Program-made: the position numbers and the translations under genes
Assembly: GCA_951217055.1 (NCBI GenBank)
Contig: OX578286.1
Span: 17,431,102-17,495,101, forward strand
Source: Gerris lacustris
Taxonomy: Eukaryota; Arthropoda; Insecta; Hemiptera; Gerridae
Direction: 5' to 3'
DNA length: 64,000 nucleotides
Shown here: positions 34,666 to 45,780 of the stretch, piece by piece
Numbering within the stretch: the stretch's first letter is position 1
Layout: every line of letters begins with the position of its first letter
Notes under the pieces: model-generated
Database searches by the model: none
Told to the model about the DNA's origin: nothing
What the model saw: only the letters and a program-made list of their open reading frames with translations

Positions 34666-34755
34666 GACCCTCGGATGGACTTTAAGACCTTAAGTCCCGT
34701 GGAGCCTTAATGCATATGTGTGTTATTGGCGGGGAAACGACTAAGCAATAGCGGT

Positions 34756-34760
34756 AAAAA
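34756..34760 (-). terminator. RNA polymerase III terminator (T5)
   Basis: TTTTT on the minus strand, 5 nt downstream of the tRNA-Pro 3' end, within GTTTATTTTTACC. Confidence 0.8.
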
Positions 34761-34765
34761 TAAAC

Positions 34766-34837
34766 GGGCCCCTCCGGGATTTGAACCCGGGACCTCCTGC
34801 ACCCAAAGCAGGAATCATACCCCTAGACCAAGAGGCC
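34766..34837 (-). tRNA. tRNA-Pro (anticodon TGG), copy 1
   Basis: A 72-nt cloverleaf on the minus strand. The acceptor 5' strand GGCCTCT pairs with AGGGGCC (one G-U pair), and the discriminator base is C. The A box TGGTCTAGGGG lies in the D arm. The anticodon stem CCTGC-GCAGG encloses the loop TTTGGGT with anticodon TGG. The T arm is CCCGG-GTTCAAAT-CCCGG, so the B box is GGTTCAAATCC. No CCA is encoded, as usual for eukaryotes. A T5 tract follows 5 nt past the 3' end. All stems are intact, so it should be functional. Confidence 0.95.
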
Positions 34838-35012
34838 ACCTACAATTTCCCAAATGAAAACTCAATATTTTTTTTTAATCAGTAGATTTTCTTTTATATT
34901 TGTTTTCTTAATTTAATACATATCTTCCATGATGTGGAATAGAACTCAAGTTTTGCCGCTATTTGGATTATGTAATAACCAAATCGCTATAGAATGTTAT
35001 TTAAATATAATC

Positions 35013-35080
35013 GGACCTGAAAATTGAACCAGGGATCTCCTGCACCCAAAGCAGAAATCATACCCCTAGACAAAGAGGCT
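35013..35080 (-). pseudogene. tRNA-Pro pseudogene
   Basis: The anticodon region (TTTGGGTGCAGGAG) and D arm (TCTAGGGGTATGATTTCTGC) are nearly those of the flanking genes. However, the T arm is damaged (CCCTGGTTCAATTTTCAGG), a few bases are missing and the acceptor ends AGCCTCT and AGGTCC no longer pair well. There is no T run directly downstream. It is a decayed copy between two intact genes. Confidence 0.85.
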
Positions 35081-35084
35081 ACTT

Positions 35085-35815
35085 TTTTTGAAAATCATAA
35101 GTGAGTCAAACGAATAATTGTCGATATTGTAATTTATATTAGAAGCTTTAAAAGAGTTCATGAAAATAAAACATTACCCCTAAAACATCGGAATTTGTTT
35201 TAAACCTCACCTGTTAGTATATTCCTAGTAATATTCTTATTCGATAAAATATTATAATAATTAGATTTGAATTTGCAACCGTTAAATTATGAATAAGTAA
35301 TTAAATTAGTGAGGTAAATAAAATAAAATATATAGTTTTTAATAAACCGTACCTCACTAATTTTAATGCTAATAATAATAATTCATTACTTATGTTTTGT
35401 TTACTACGCTAATTGAATATAATATGTACTTGTACTGCCAAATTGAGTATGTAATATGTAATAAATATTTTATGCAGATTACTATCGTCCCTAATTAAAC
35501 ATACCAATTTCATCGATGACCTATTACACGTATTAAAATATTCAGCATAAATATTTGATAAAATATTGGTTTATAATTAGACATGCTGGAATGATCTGCA
35601 TAAGTGTTTCATACAATACTGTTTGACAATTAAACCAATTCAAAACCGACTTAATTAAATAAATTAATATTAATCAAAATTTCAACATAGTTCGAAAATA
35701 TAACTTCAAGTTATAATAATGTGGCTGCCTTAGCTCTATGGTAACAAAAAACAAAGATTTATTAGTGAGCAAAAATTGATTTGTTATATCGTATAGGACA
35801 GTGAGGGAAGTTTAC
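35085..35815. other. AT-rich spacer between tRNA-Pro copies
   Basis: No gene or recognisable repeat. Apart from the tRNA bodies and the 3' flank before copy 2, no similarity to the neighbouring spacer was noted. Confidence 0.5.
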
Positions 35816-35933
35816 CTATTTTAACAACTATTCCCGTAGAGTCTTAATGCATATTTGTATGTCATTGGCCGAGAATTAAACCCAGAACATTAAATTGGAA
35901 AGTAGGAAATAGAAACAACTGAGTAATAGCGGT

Positions 35934-35938
35934 AAAAA
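35934..35938 (-). terminator. RNA polymerase III terminator (T5)
   Basis: TTTTT on the minus strand, 5 nt past the tRNA-Pro copy 2 end, in a context matching copy 1. Confidence 0.8.
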
Positions 35939-35943
35939 TGAAC

Positions 35944-36015
35944 GGGCCCCTCCGGGATTTGAACCCGGGACCTCCTGCACCCAAAGCAGGAATCATACCC
36001 CTAGACCAAGAGGCC
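35944..36015 (-). tRNA. tRNA-Pro (anticodon TGG), copy 2
   Basis: Identical over the 72-nt tRNA body to the copy at 34766. The 3' flank is also shared: ACCGCTATT- and AATGCATAT-type text, with an insertion of about 50 bp in this copy. It therefore arose by duplication of a segment larger than the tRNA. Acceptor, anticodon (TGG) and T arms are intact, and a T5 terminator follows 5 nt past the 3' end. Confidence 0.95.
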
Positions 36016-36724
36016 ACCTACAACCTTCACAAAGAAAACTCGATACTTAATCAATCGACTCTTTTTGTACAAACAATATTTATTATCATCGATAAGTTTC
36101 GAATACAGAAACAATTTTTACAATAGCTTCCTTCAAATATCGAAACACAAAAAAATATATATATATATATTAAAGGTGACAAATGAGAATATTAATAACT
36201 GAAGAAGCAAAAACATATGTACTGAAATATCAATAAACAAATTGATCTAATAAACAATTCTTGTTCGATAATTATCAGCTGATATCAGCTATTCAATCAG
36301 CAAAACCATTGATATTTCAACTATTCAAGCTATGATTGGATTGGAGTACAACGTGACACTGTTTATAACAACTGAATGATAATGACTGTGTTAATGACCT
36401 TCTTAACATAAGGTATTGGTCAATCCGTAGTGATATTTCGTCATTAATGGTTTCATTCAATAATCATAACATAACCTTCTCTAATGTTTTTAATGTTCAG
36501 ACAATGATTAAAATATTATTGATATTACAACCAGATAATTATATTAATAACCTTCCTTATATTTATGACAACAATCTCTTCTTTTTTTTCACTGCATTCA
36601 CCCATTAATATGTATGCCACGCTATCAGCCTTATCAGCTTGGCACAAGTAATTTACTAGCATAATAATTTCTAATACAATTTATGTTCTCCTTATATCTA
36701 GTGAGCTACTATCTTTCTTTTTTT
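36016..36724. other. AT-rich DNA upstream of tRNA-Pro copy 2
   Basis: No feature beyond a short (TA)n at about 36154-36169. Some self-complementary text (TTATCAGCTGATATCAGCTA) near 36277 is weak. Confidence 0.45.
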
Positions 36725-37570
36725 GACAAAGGGATGTCAACTCTTCGATGTACAAATTACACATAATCTCTCCAATGCATGCGTAATACAAATGTAAAAT
36801 GTACTGTTTGATAAAGGGGATATTAACATTTCTATGTACAAATCACACGTAATATAATCTAATCCATATAAATCATACAAAGGTACTATTTGACAAAGGG
36901 ATATCAACTCTTCTATGAACAATCACATATGATATAATCTAATGCATAAATCATACAAATGTACTGTTTGCACAAAGGGATATCAACTTCTCTATGAACA
37001 AATCACACATAATATAATCTAATGTATAAATCATACAAATGTACTGTGTGACAAAGCGGATATCAACTTTTCTACGAACAAATCACACATCACACATAAT
37101 ATAATCAAATGCATAAATTATACAAATGTACTGTTTGACAAAGGGATATCAACTTTTCTACGAACAAATCACACATAATATAATCTAATGCATAAATTAT
37201 ACAAACGTACTGTTTGACAAAGGGATATCAACTTTTCTATGAACAAATCACACATAATATAATGAAATGTATAAATCATACAAATGTACTGTTTGACAAA
37301 GGGGATATTAACTTTTCTACGACCAAATCACACATAATATAATCTAATGCATAACTTATACAAACGCACTGTTTGACAAAGGGATATCAACTTTTCTACG
37401 AACAAATCACACATAATATAATCTAATGTATAAATCATACAAATGTACTGTTTGGCAAAGGAATATCTACTTTTCTATGAACAAATCGCACATGATATAA
37501 ATCTAATGACTAATGAATAAATCATACAAATGTACAGTTTGACTATAGGGATATAATCTCTCTAGTGTAT
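36725..37570. repeat. 79-bp minisatellite (about 10-11 units)
   Basis: CTGTTTGACAAAGGGATATC recurs at 37131, 37210, 37289, 37369 and 37448, giving a period of 79-80 bp. Other unit phrases are ACGAACAAATCACACATAAT and ATAATCTAATGCATAAAT. Outer units are more divergent than central ones. The unit is unrelated to the 61-bp repeat. Confidence 0.93.
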
Positions 37571-37799
37571 AAATCAAGCAAAATTGTGCCACCAAGCGAT
37601 TCTCGACCACACCGTTTCCTACAATTCAGTCAAAAATTTTAAATGGACTAAATTAAATGTTTATATTGTAAAAAAAAGTCCAAAACAACACTAAATAAAC
37701 TTAATGGTGTACGAGAATACATTACTTGATGTAATATTTTCCATCTGTTAAAAGTTTCTAGTTTTCATACTTTCATTTAATTATTTTTAAATATTTTAT

Positions 37800-37866
37800 T
37801 AAAATTTTACATAAAAATAACTCATCCACGGCGGGGAATGGAACTCGGCATCTCACCGTCCGCGGT

Positions 37867-37867
<1 letters not shown>
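37800..37867 (-). mobile_element. Family Y fragment
   Basis: CACGGCGGGGAATGGAACTC and CATCTCACCGTCCGCGG match the B-box end of family Y on the minus strand; truncated by (TA)n. Confidence 0.55.

Positions 37868-37940
<73 letters not shown>
37868..37940. repeat. (TA)n microsatellite
   Basis: About 72 bp of uninterrupted TA repeat, starting at the broken end of a family Y fragment. Confidence 0.97.
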
Positions 37941-37942
<2 letters not shown>

Positions 37943-38830
37943 GTTTGAGTTTATTAGTCCGATTACTTTCGTAGTTTTTTTGGGGGTAATAACGTAAAAA
38001 TAAATGTAATAATAATGTTAAATGGTGTATAAAAAAATATAAACAAATGTTGCGACAATCTGAAACAAAACTTTTTCATTATACATAATGATAATAATAT
38101 AAAATAAACAGCATCTAATTTAATTATTTTCTTTATAAATTAAATATTTATAAAGTGCTTTTAAAACAGGTGCATTATTATCTCCACTTCCTCTTTAAAT
38201 TCCGATTAACGATTATATAAAGAGTTAACAAATAAATAATTCTAGCTAAAATAACAAAAAAACAATTCTTTATCTCGATCAATATAATGCAGAATTGCTT
38301 CAAGAAACAAGAATTATATAACTTTATTTTAACCACATTTGAGAATAAAATTATTTAAAAAAAAAATAAAACAATTCAATATAAATCTTGTCGTTCTATA
38401 AACAAAGTATGATATCAATGCTTAATTCATATAAAATGTATAAATTAAAATTAGTATAGTAGAAAAATAATAAAAAATAAAATAAAAAAATTTCAGAACA
38501 ACAAACAATTCGTGATTATTGTTTACTAGGCATTATTATTTTGGATGTTGGAAACGTGTTTTGCCGTAGAGTCAGGCATGGGACATAGACCTTGAAAAAA
38601 TCTTTATTCATCTACAGGTGACGTAATCGTAAACAATCACAACCTGAACCTGAACATCGCAAGCCAGGAACTCAAGTACCTGCCTCACTTCACTTAATAG
38701 TGTTTCTACCTTTATTTCCTTCTGCCTTCTCGCATTTTTTTAAAAATACTCATATGGGATTTACTCCTTTAGAATACGAACCTGGTAAATTTTTTTTATA
38801 TGCATGTAGAAAGTATAAAAATATAAAGTA
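37941..38830. other. AT-rich DNA, no feature seen
   Basis: No repeat family or gene recognised. A slightly less AT-rich patch at 38545-38700 has no open frame of note. Confidence 0.5.
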
Positions 38831-38839
38831 CCTACTATA

Positions 38840-39440
38840 AAAGCGTCAACGATTTTAAGATTTTGGCGGAATTACACGTATTGAGGTCCCCAGAGCAGTG
38901 ACATCCCCCCCCCCCCTAAGCCCCAAGAAAATGTACAGATATAAGAAAATACTATTTACTATTTACCAACACGAAATTTTCGATCAAGGAGGAAAACGAT
39001 CAAAGTCTCTTGGACGCTCTTAAAAATAATACTAGGAAGTTAGGATAATACAGGAGGTTACTCGGGGTTGTCATTTTTTAGTACTATACTTCGTCAATAG
39101 GAGCGCACCATGACAACCCGTCTTTAGAGGGGTATTAGGTGTTAAGGTTTGCTTCAGTGGAATTCAATGCCCAAAAACATATCCATGATACAATACAATG
39201 TTTTTCCATGAAGTGTAGAAAATGTCAACACTGTTTTACCTCTGGTTTTTTTTAGTACTTACTTTGCTCATATAAAAGCATAAAAAAGTTACCTTTTTTT
39301 CCTTTCTTTATATGGACTATTACATACCCCACGCCCCCCCCCCCCCCCCACATCTACTTATAACAGCCTGAGTTAGACCCTCTCCAGAAAAAATCCTGGA
39401 TGCGGATGCGCCATTGCCCCAGAGTCCAATAAAAGGTTTT
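38840..39440 (-). mobile_element. Family M repeat with family Y fragment and poly-C runs
   Basis: GGATATGTTTTTGGGCATTG and CACCATGACAACCCG-type text (read on minus) corresponds to 57050-57310 on the plus strand. It is preceded by a family Y scrap (ACACGTATTGAGGTCCCC at about 38874). A run of 16 C lies at 39334-39349. Confidence 0.55.
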
Positions 39441-39762
39441 TTTTTGTTTTTTTATTACTTATTAATTGATTTGTATTTTTACTTAAAATAAAACAGTAAC
39501 TTCAATAATCTAAAGATGGAAATATCTAATAGAAATTAAAAAGAAAATAAAGAATACTAGGAGTGCAATGCAGTTGTCTGCTTGCAATATTGAGCTGACC
39601 GTGTATTTTAATCTTAAATTTTATTCATACGTTAAAATTCATATTACAATAACGTGTTCATATAATGAAAGTTAACAATCAAAATTTTTATTTATAAACA
39701 GCTTTATAAAAAAAATAGTAATATGTATTTCTAATTTTTAATTAAAAAGCATTTTTTTCCTG

Positions 39763-40050
39763 TTTTTCTATTTTACCCCCCTCTTAAATGAAAATAAGAC
39801 AAAAGTGAACATAACAATATCTGTACTCTTAAAGAGCTTTCCAACGACATGCACCATGAAGGGCATATACTATTTTAACTTTTGTACCCCGTACCCCTGT
39901 ATACCAATTTGGACCATTTCAGATTTATACCTTCCTGTGGTAGGTCACAATGACCGTGCTAAATTTTGTGCGGATCGGTTCAGCCGTTTAGAAGGAGTAT
40001 GTGTCCAACCAAATGCAAAGTGTAGTATAAGAGCTTCGCTTCGCTCAGCT
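39763..40050 (+). repeat. Dispersed repeat shared with 20790-21120
   Basis: TGTACTCTTAAAGAGCTTTC, CCAACGACATGCACC and TTTTGTACCCCGTACCCCTG are shared in order. This copy continues with AATTTTGTGCGGATCGGTTC and ends GAGCTTCGCTTCGCTCAGCT. The 82-codon frame is not preserved in the other copy. Confidence 0.65.
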
Positions 40051-40965
40051 TAATAAAATTCCGATATTAAAGTTTTAAGTGGTGTAAAAAGAATGCACAT
40101 TCTTGTTAATTTTTTTAAACTGTTAAGTTATACATATATTTTTGGTAATCGATTGATTTCTTTTGTCAGGCCCTGAAGTTAGTTTAGAGGAGAATTTGTG
40201 TTTTTCTTAATTCTTTATAAGTATGAACGTTTTAAAACAAATTTAGTTGAAAAATGAGTAAACCCTAATAAATTTTATGAAACCCATTAAAATAAACTTT
40301 AAGACAAATTATGAAATAAACAAAGAAAGCTAATTTTAATAATTGAAGTCTATAAGATGAATCATGGTTAAAACTAATATCATAGTAAAACTTATTGGAA
40401 TGTCAATAAATTCTTAGGGTCACTCTTCTAAGTTAAAAGCCAAGTTAGAAATTTTAATTGAAATAATATTAGAATACCAAGATATTCCTACTGAAAATAC
40501 AGAAGAGCTTTAAATTTTAAAGTCTCTAGGAATGATATCTTTCTTATTAATACTTAAACCTACAAGAACACGAATCATTAAATCTTAACTAAGGAATGCT
40601 TATTGAGAATGAACAAATGCTACAGAAAGCATATTAAATTCTGATTGGACATTCCTTTTAGCCAATAAAAGGATTCTCTTTTCTAAGACCATTGGAAAAC
40701 ATTATCTAGAAATGTAGGGGGCTTGAATCCCCTTATAAATAAATTAAGTCTTCATTAGACAATATTAGGTTGGGGTCGCAGTCAAAAAGGGACGTATAGG
40801 TCAGAAAGGACGTAAGGGTAGGGCAGGACTCCAATTCGTAATCCAGATTCAGAAAACAGGCAAGGTTCTATTTAGCATAATTTAAAGAGCTCAGACAGTT
40901 GACATTGATCGGGGGCTATCTGCGGGCTACTTTTGAGAAACCATCCAAATTTCATAAAAATCAGA
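40051..40965. other. AT-rich DNA, no feature seen
   Basis: No family could be assigned with confidence. At 40875-40960 the text GAGCTCAGACAGTTGACATT and CTATCTGCGGGCTACTTTTG resembles the middle of family X. Confidence 0.4.
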
Positions 40966-41390
40966 TGAGAACTCTCAGGAACTAGATTTTACCCGGGGAA
41001 ACGGTTTATATCATTAGATTCGTATTGAAATGGACTACATTTTAGAATTTTTTTTATCAAAATCGTCGGAACAGTTTTCGAGAAATAATTTCTTTTCTCG
41101 TTTTTTTCAGTGTTTTTGGGGGGTAGCGCCCCCAAATTTGGAGCTATAATTACTTTTTCGATTTCGCCTCGGGGAATGATTTTTCTGAACATGTATGCCA
41201 AATTTCGTCAAAATCGTTCCAGTAGTTTAGGCTCCAGGCGCCTGCACAGGCAGACGACAAACGATGGACAGACATTTTTTAAAAACCACTTTTTTCAGAC
41301 TCAGGGGACTAGGGCACCTCAAAACGTGTCCATAAAAATCTCAAAATCGAATTTTCGCGCCATCACTATATGAGAAAGTAAAAAGTACCA
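40966..41390 (-). mobile_element. Family Y repeat, long copy
   Basis: It runs from CTCTCAGGAACTAGATTTTA through GGGGGGTAGCGCCCCCAAAT, CGATTTCGCCTCGGGGAATG, GGCAGACGACAAACGATGG and CTCAAAACGTGTCCATAAAA to CGCGCCATCACTATATGAGA and AAGTA. The B-box end is missing. Frames within it on both strands are not preserved in other copies. Confidence 0.7.
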
Positions 41391-41403
41391 AAAAATACGT
41401 GTA

Positions 41404-42209
41404 GTGTCGCGGGACACCCGGTAGGAACGAAGTTCCTTACATTTTTCATTAAATATAAATTATAAAATCACAAAGCTAAGTGAAAATACATAAGTAAAAA
41501 TACATTGCTAACTACTGATACATGGCGGAGTTAGAAAAGAGACAAAATTAAAAGTAACGATATGTTTGTACCTGGCAGAGTTAAGGCAAAATTAAAAGAA
41601 AATCATTATTCGTATCATTAAAGCAAGCTGCGTCTTACTATAAATATATATTAAATATAAGAAAAAAGTTGATCATGATGAGTTTATAGTGAAAGAGTAT
41701 GTTTGTTAAAGGAGTTTGGATTGAAATAGGACTGTTTTCTACCTACCCGGTCAATTAATTTAAAACATTATAAAATATATCTCTTCCCTACTCTACAGCT
41801 TCTGCTTGTATCAGGGTGAAATTTTACATGATTATATTTTATTTATTTACAAAACAAAGTGACATTTTTGACATATATAACAAAAATAATCAAAACAAGT
41901 GAAGCAACTGGCTTCCTTAATAACACTTTTTCCCGTCTTTTAAAGCTTACGTTTACGCGAGCGTTGCGTGTGAACGCTTGGGCGGATAACGTTTTTCGAC
42001 GAACTCAGCCTGGGCATTGGTAAAATGAACATGTGTACCAAATTTCATCTAACTCGGTGAGCTTTTACTCAAGTTATGGCCATCTGTAGATTTCGTGAAG
42101 GATTTTGCGTGACGGTGATTTTCTGACGGTTATTTTGAGACGGTGATTTTGGTCTTTTTTTTCGGAGTCACTCCCGGGCTCCAGAACGTGCCATAAGGAA
42201 CTTCGTTCC
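41404..42209 (+). mobile_element. Family V element with 16-bp terminal inverted repeats
   Basis: GGAACGAAGTTCCTTA at 41424-41439 is exactly inverted as TAAGGAACTTCGTTCC at 42194-42209. Outside the left repeat lies the small hairpin GTGTC-GCGG-GACAC. A second left end occurs at about 18961-19125. Family W text (ACGTTTACGCGAGCGTTGCG) is embedded at 41948. No transposase frame, so non-autonomous or composite. Confidence 0.6.
41937..42150 (+). repeat. Family W repeat (also at 46498-46745)
   Basis: AAGCTTACGTTTACGCGAGC, then CGAACTCAGCCTGGGCATTG and CTTTTACTCAAGTTATGG correspond in order to 46503-46640. Confidence 0.65.
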
Positions 42210-42863
42210 AAAAAGGGGGAAACAATTAAATAAATTAGACAACAATGGCTTGTAAAAGCATAAAATCAATAAAGTACTTGATAGGATAAGAGAAAACTAT
42301 GTGTGAACCACTTTTCTAAATAATATTTTTCGGTATCAAAACTAAGGATATTCTTGAACTAAGGTTTAATCTTGGTAATATTTTAAAGTTTCCAAGAAAC
42401 TTAACACCCTGTTCACAAATCAAGACAATATTACAATTTTTAGAGCTTTAAGAAAAACCAGGATATTTTTTAAAATGACTTTTTTTTATGAAAATCCAAA
42501 AAATAAGAAAAAATTTCCTTTTGGATACTCTGATCTTGGAACACACTGTATATATTATATATATTCGCATATTATAAAGTTAAATGTAAGAAGAGGTATT
42601 TAGAATGAGAAGCTTACTAGGGTTTTACTAGGTTTAAAATGGGGATGCTTAAGCTTGAAGTGCGACCACATTTTAATTTTTTTTTTTTTTTAAAAAAGGG
42701 ACAAACAGTTTGGGGCGTTAGGGTTAGGGTTTTAGGAAGTGAAGTTCATCTCAGTGACTTAAGTTATCTAGGGCACAGTTATCTCTGTCACTGAGAGATA
42801 ACAACACACTCTTATCACTTATCATCTGTAAAGGTTACTCTGAGATGTCACTAAAAGTGTAAA

Positions 42864-42870
<7 letters not shown>
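42210..42870. other. AT-rich DNA, no gene
   Basis: Nothing beyond a short family X-like scrap at 42230-42300 (TTAGACAACAATGGCTTGTA, as at 49017). GTTAGGGTTAGGG at 42717 is too short to be telomeric. Confidence 0.45.

Positions 42871-42947
<77 letters not shown>
42871..42947. repeat. (TA)n microsatellite
   Basis: About 75 bp of TA repeat ending in ACACACTC. Confidence 0.97.
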
Positions 42948-42950
<3 letters not shown>

Positions 42951-43439
42951 TCAAATTCCACTTTGTTATTTCCTAAGTACAAATACTCCTGACACATGTA
43001 CAAGGGATACTTTGTCCCTTCGAGTTAGCCGGACATGAAGGGTTTGGCCCTTTTATCAAAAGAGACAGACATTTCTTGTTTTTCAGGCCAAGGTCTCGGA
43101 TCTAGCTTTACAACTGTAACTAACCCTTCACACCACTAGTTCATATAAATGGACTTACAAATTGACACATTTCAACCCTTTCTCCCCCCCCCCCCCCTCC
43201 CTTAACAAAAGGACGAAGAGTATGTTTTAAAAACGAATATAATTTGAGGAGTTACAAACTGCATGGAACATACCAATTTCTTTTAATTTATCGGATCATT
43301 CATTGTTTTATTTATTATAGTCCATTTTTTTCAATAAATTGTGCTTATTGGCGCCCTTGGTAAACAATAATAATAATAAAATTTAAAATTTATTTTAAAT
43401 CTACACTATTTAAAAAAGTCGGCCCATTTGTGTGAAAAA

Positions 43440-44171
43440 ATTAGCGTCTAATGCGTCCCCACTATGCAGAGCAATGCCACTTGGCAAGGCCAAGCGGCAA
43501 AACCGTCTGGCGAAGCCAGATGGTACCAGGAAAAAATTAATCCATCCACATTGCAACTGGCAAAAGCCAGTCATGATTGTGAAGGCGCGTCCACACTATG
43601 CCGCGCAATGCCAGTTGGCAAGGCCAAGCGGCAAAGCCAGATGGCACCACGAAAAAATTCAACCGTCCACACTGCAACTGGCAAAGCCAGTCGAGATTGT
43701 GATGTATGACGAAAAGATAAAAAAATAAAAATAGGTGTCACAAAAGATAAGAAGAACGAAGTTATAGTAATTTTAACAAATTATAGACACAAAAAAGTTT
43801 GTAGTGGTGTAAGAAGGGGCTCGACGATGGGATGCCAAGTGCAATGTTGCCGGGGGGCACGTCCACACCTTGCCATCTGGCTGTCTTTGATCCTGACCGA
43901 CAATCGTCGGGTTCGGCTTGGCATGTCAAGTGGCACGTTTTGTGCCAAGCTTGGCAAAATAGCAAATGCTAAGGGAGACGTCCACATAACATTTGGCAAT
44001 GCCATTCCTTGCCGCTTGGCATAGTGTGGACGCGCCTTTAGCATGTCAAGTGGTACAATTTGTGCCAAGCTTGGCAAAATAGCAAATGCCAAAGGATACG
44101 TCCACATTACACTTGACAATGCCGTTTGGCCTTGCCATTCCTTGCCGCTTGGCATAGTGTGGACGCGCCTA
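43440..44171. mobile_element. Foldback element dense in TTGGCA/TGCCAA half-sites
   Basis: AGGCGCGTCCACACTATGCC at 43583-43602 is inverted as GGCATAGTGTGGACGCGCCT at 44018-44037 and again at 44151-44170. The left side has two direct repeats of about 133 bp (from 43453 and 43587) and the right side two more (from about 43918 and 44039). TGGCA and TGCCA occur many times, often as TTGGC...GCCAA pairs. It carries no transposase. The frames here are repeat-driven and not supported as genes. Confidence 0.8.
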
Positions 44172-44379
44172 CATTAAGAAAAATGGTCATGAATAAACAG
44201 TAAGGTATATAAGGAGATAGATTTCAAAGTATGTATGTTACTAAAAATGTTATTTCTAGACATTAGAGATAGTAGAGATGTTACTAAAAACACATCCGTG
44301 AATTATTTTGAAAGAGAGCTTTTTTTTGCTTTGATTCCCAGCTTGGCCATATTTATTTGTACGCAATAATAAACGTGCT

Positions 44380-44625
44380 CAGAATTTTGAAATAAATATA
44401 TGACCAACAATAGGCAGAAATATAATGTACCATCAAAATTTCATTAAAATCGGACTAGTAGTTTTTGAAATATGGTTGTTTCCAAAAACATAATGACTGA
44501 CAGACAGAGACGAGACCAAAAATGTTTCCCTGATGCATAAAAAGCGCTTTTGTCTAAATTGTTTGAATTTGGAGACGTTAAAAGATTATTATTATAAGCT
44601 TCCGTCACTTTCGGTCAGGTACATC
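44380..44625 (+). mobile_element. Family X-like 3' end
   Basis: AAAATCGGACTAGTAGTTTT, GACTGACAGACAGAGACGAG and the terminal hairpin CTTCCGTCACTTTCGGTCAG. An inverted partner ends the segment at 45594-45780. Confidence 0.55.
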
Positions 44626-45221
44626 ATTTTGATGTATCGTCTTAATTACATCAAATTAGGACTTAAAACGGTCTCCTTATCATCCAAAAAATTCTTTCTT
44701 TTTAAAGATCATAATCCTTCTATTACCTTCAGTAAGCTTGAAGGCAAAAATATATACATAGGTAAAAATGAAAGCGTGATCAAATTATAGTCTGTTGATT
44801 TTTTCATTTTTTTGCTTTTTTAAATGTAATGTTTTATTTGTTCAGATTATATTTTCTTAATCCCACATGAAAGTTGTTTATTTGTATGTAAATATACAAT
44901 ATTCCATCGTGTATTCGGGTTTAATGTCTTATCTTTTTTATTTTTATATCGTACTTTTGACGTAAAAATATCGTTTGTCGGAAGTGGGCTTACTGCAGCA
45001 TGATTTATTCGCTTCACACTCTTCTATCACATTTATTCTTCTGGCTTAGCAACAGTATGGGCTTAACTTGAGCGGACTTATCGGCTTAAAACTGTGCTTA
45101 AGAAGGTCTGAGAAGTAAGTCAAGTTGAGCTCTAAAGAAGATAAAGAAGGAGCATCAACTATGATAAATATGACGAAGAAAAGAAAAATATTTATAGAAG
45201 CTTTCATTTTTTAAAAGATTA

Positions 45222-45226
45222 CAAAA

Positions 45227-45260
<34 letters not shown>
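45222..45260. repeat. Poly-A followed by (TA)n
   Basis: About 23 A, then about 8 TA units. It may be the decayed tail of a retrotransposed copy. Confidence 0.85.
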
Positions 45261-45593
45261 GTAAAAAATAAATGAAGATTGAACTAGATAAAGTGCCAAT
45301 ATTGATTTTATTATCTGACTATAAAACTATGAATTTTGGTTATTGGTTGTAAAGGATAAAATATAGCACAGGATTAAAGTGTTATTGAAGCAGTATTTGT
45401 TATATCCTGACTGAATCAATCGTAAAAATAAGAACACAGGATCTTTAAATATTGAGTTTTCATTAGCTCCTCGCCCCATTTAATTAACATTTAAATGTAA
45501 CCACAAAAACTCGAAATAACTTAACAAATTAAAAACACTAGACCAAATAATTATGTATAATAGAAAAACTAGTGCGAAAAAGAAAGTACTATC

Positions 45594-45780
45594 ACTTCCG
45601 ACCTGCCCAAAGTGACGGAAGCATAATAATAATCTTTTAACGTCTCCAAATTCAAAATGCTTCTAGACAGAAATGCTTTTCAAGCATCAGGGAAATTTTT
45701 TTGGTCTCGTCTCTGTATGTCAGTCTGTCCATCATTATTTTTTTTGAGACCAACCTATTAATCTGATTCGTATTGAGAAA
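45594..45780 (-). mobile_element. Family X-like 3' end (minus)
   Basis: ACTTCCGACCTGCCCAAAGT and GACGGAAGCATAATAATAAT, followed by AAATGCTTTTCAAGCATCAG, match 44480-44625 in reverse. Confidence 0.55.

Noticed and set aside
33700..37570. CRISPR-like array of regular repeats
   Set aside because: Units of 61 and 79 bp are repeated along their whole length with no unique spacers, and the context is eukaryotic nuclear DNA.
42715..42733. GTTAGGGTTAGGG, telomere-like
   Set aside because: Only two units, not the usual insect TTAGG array, and isolated in interspersed DNA.
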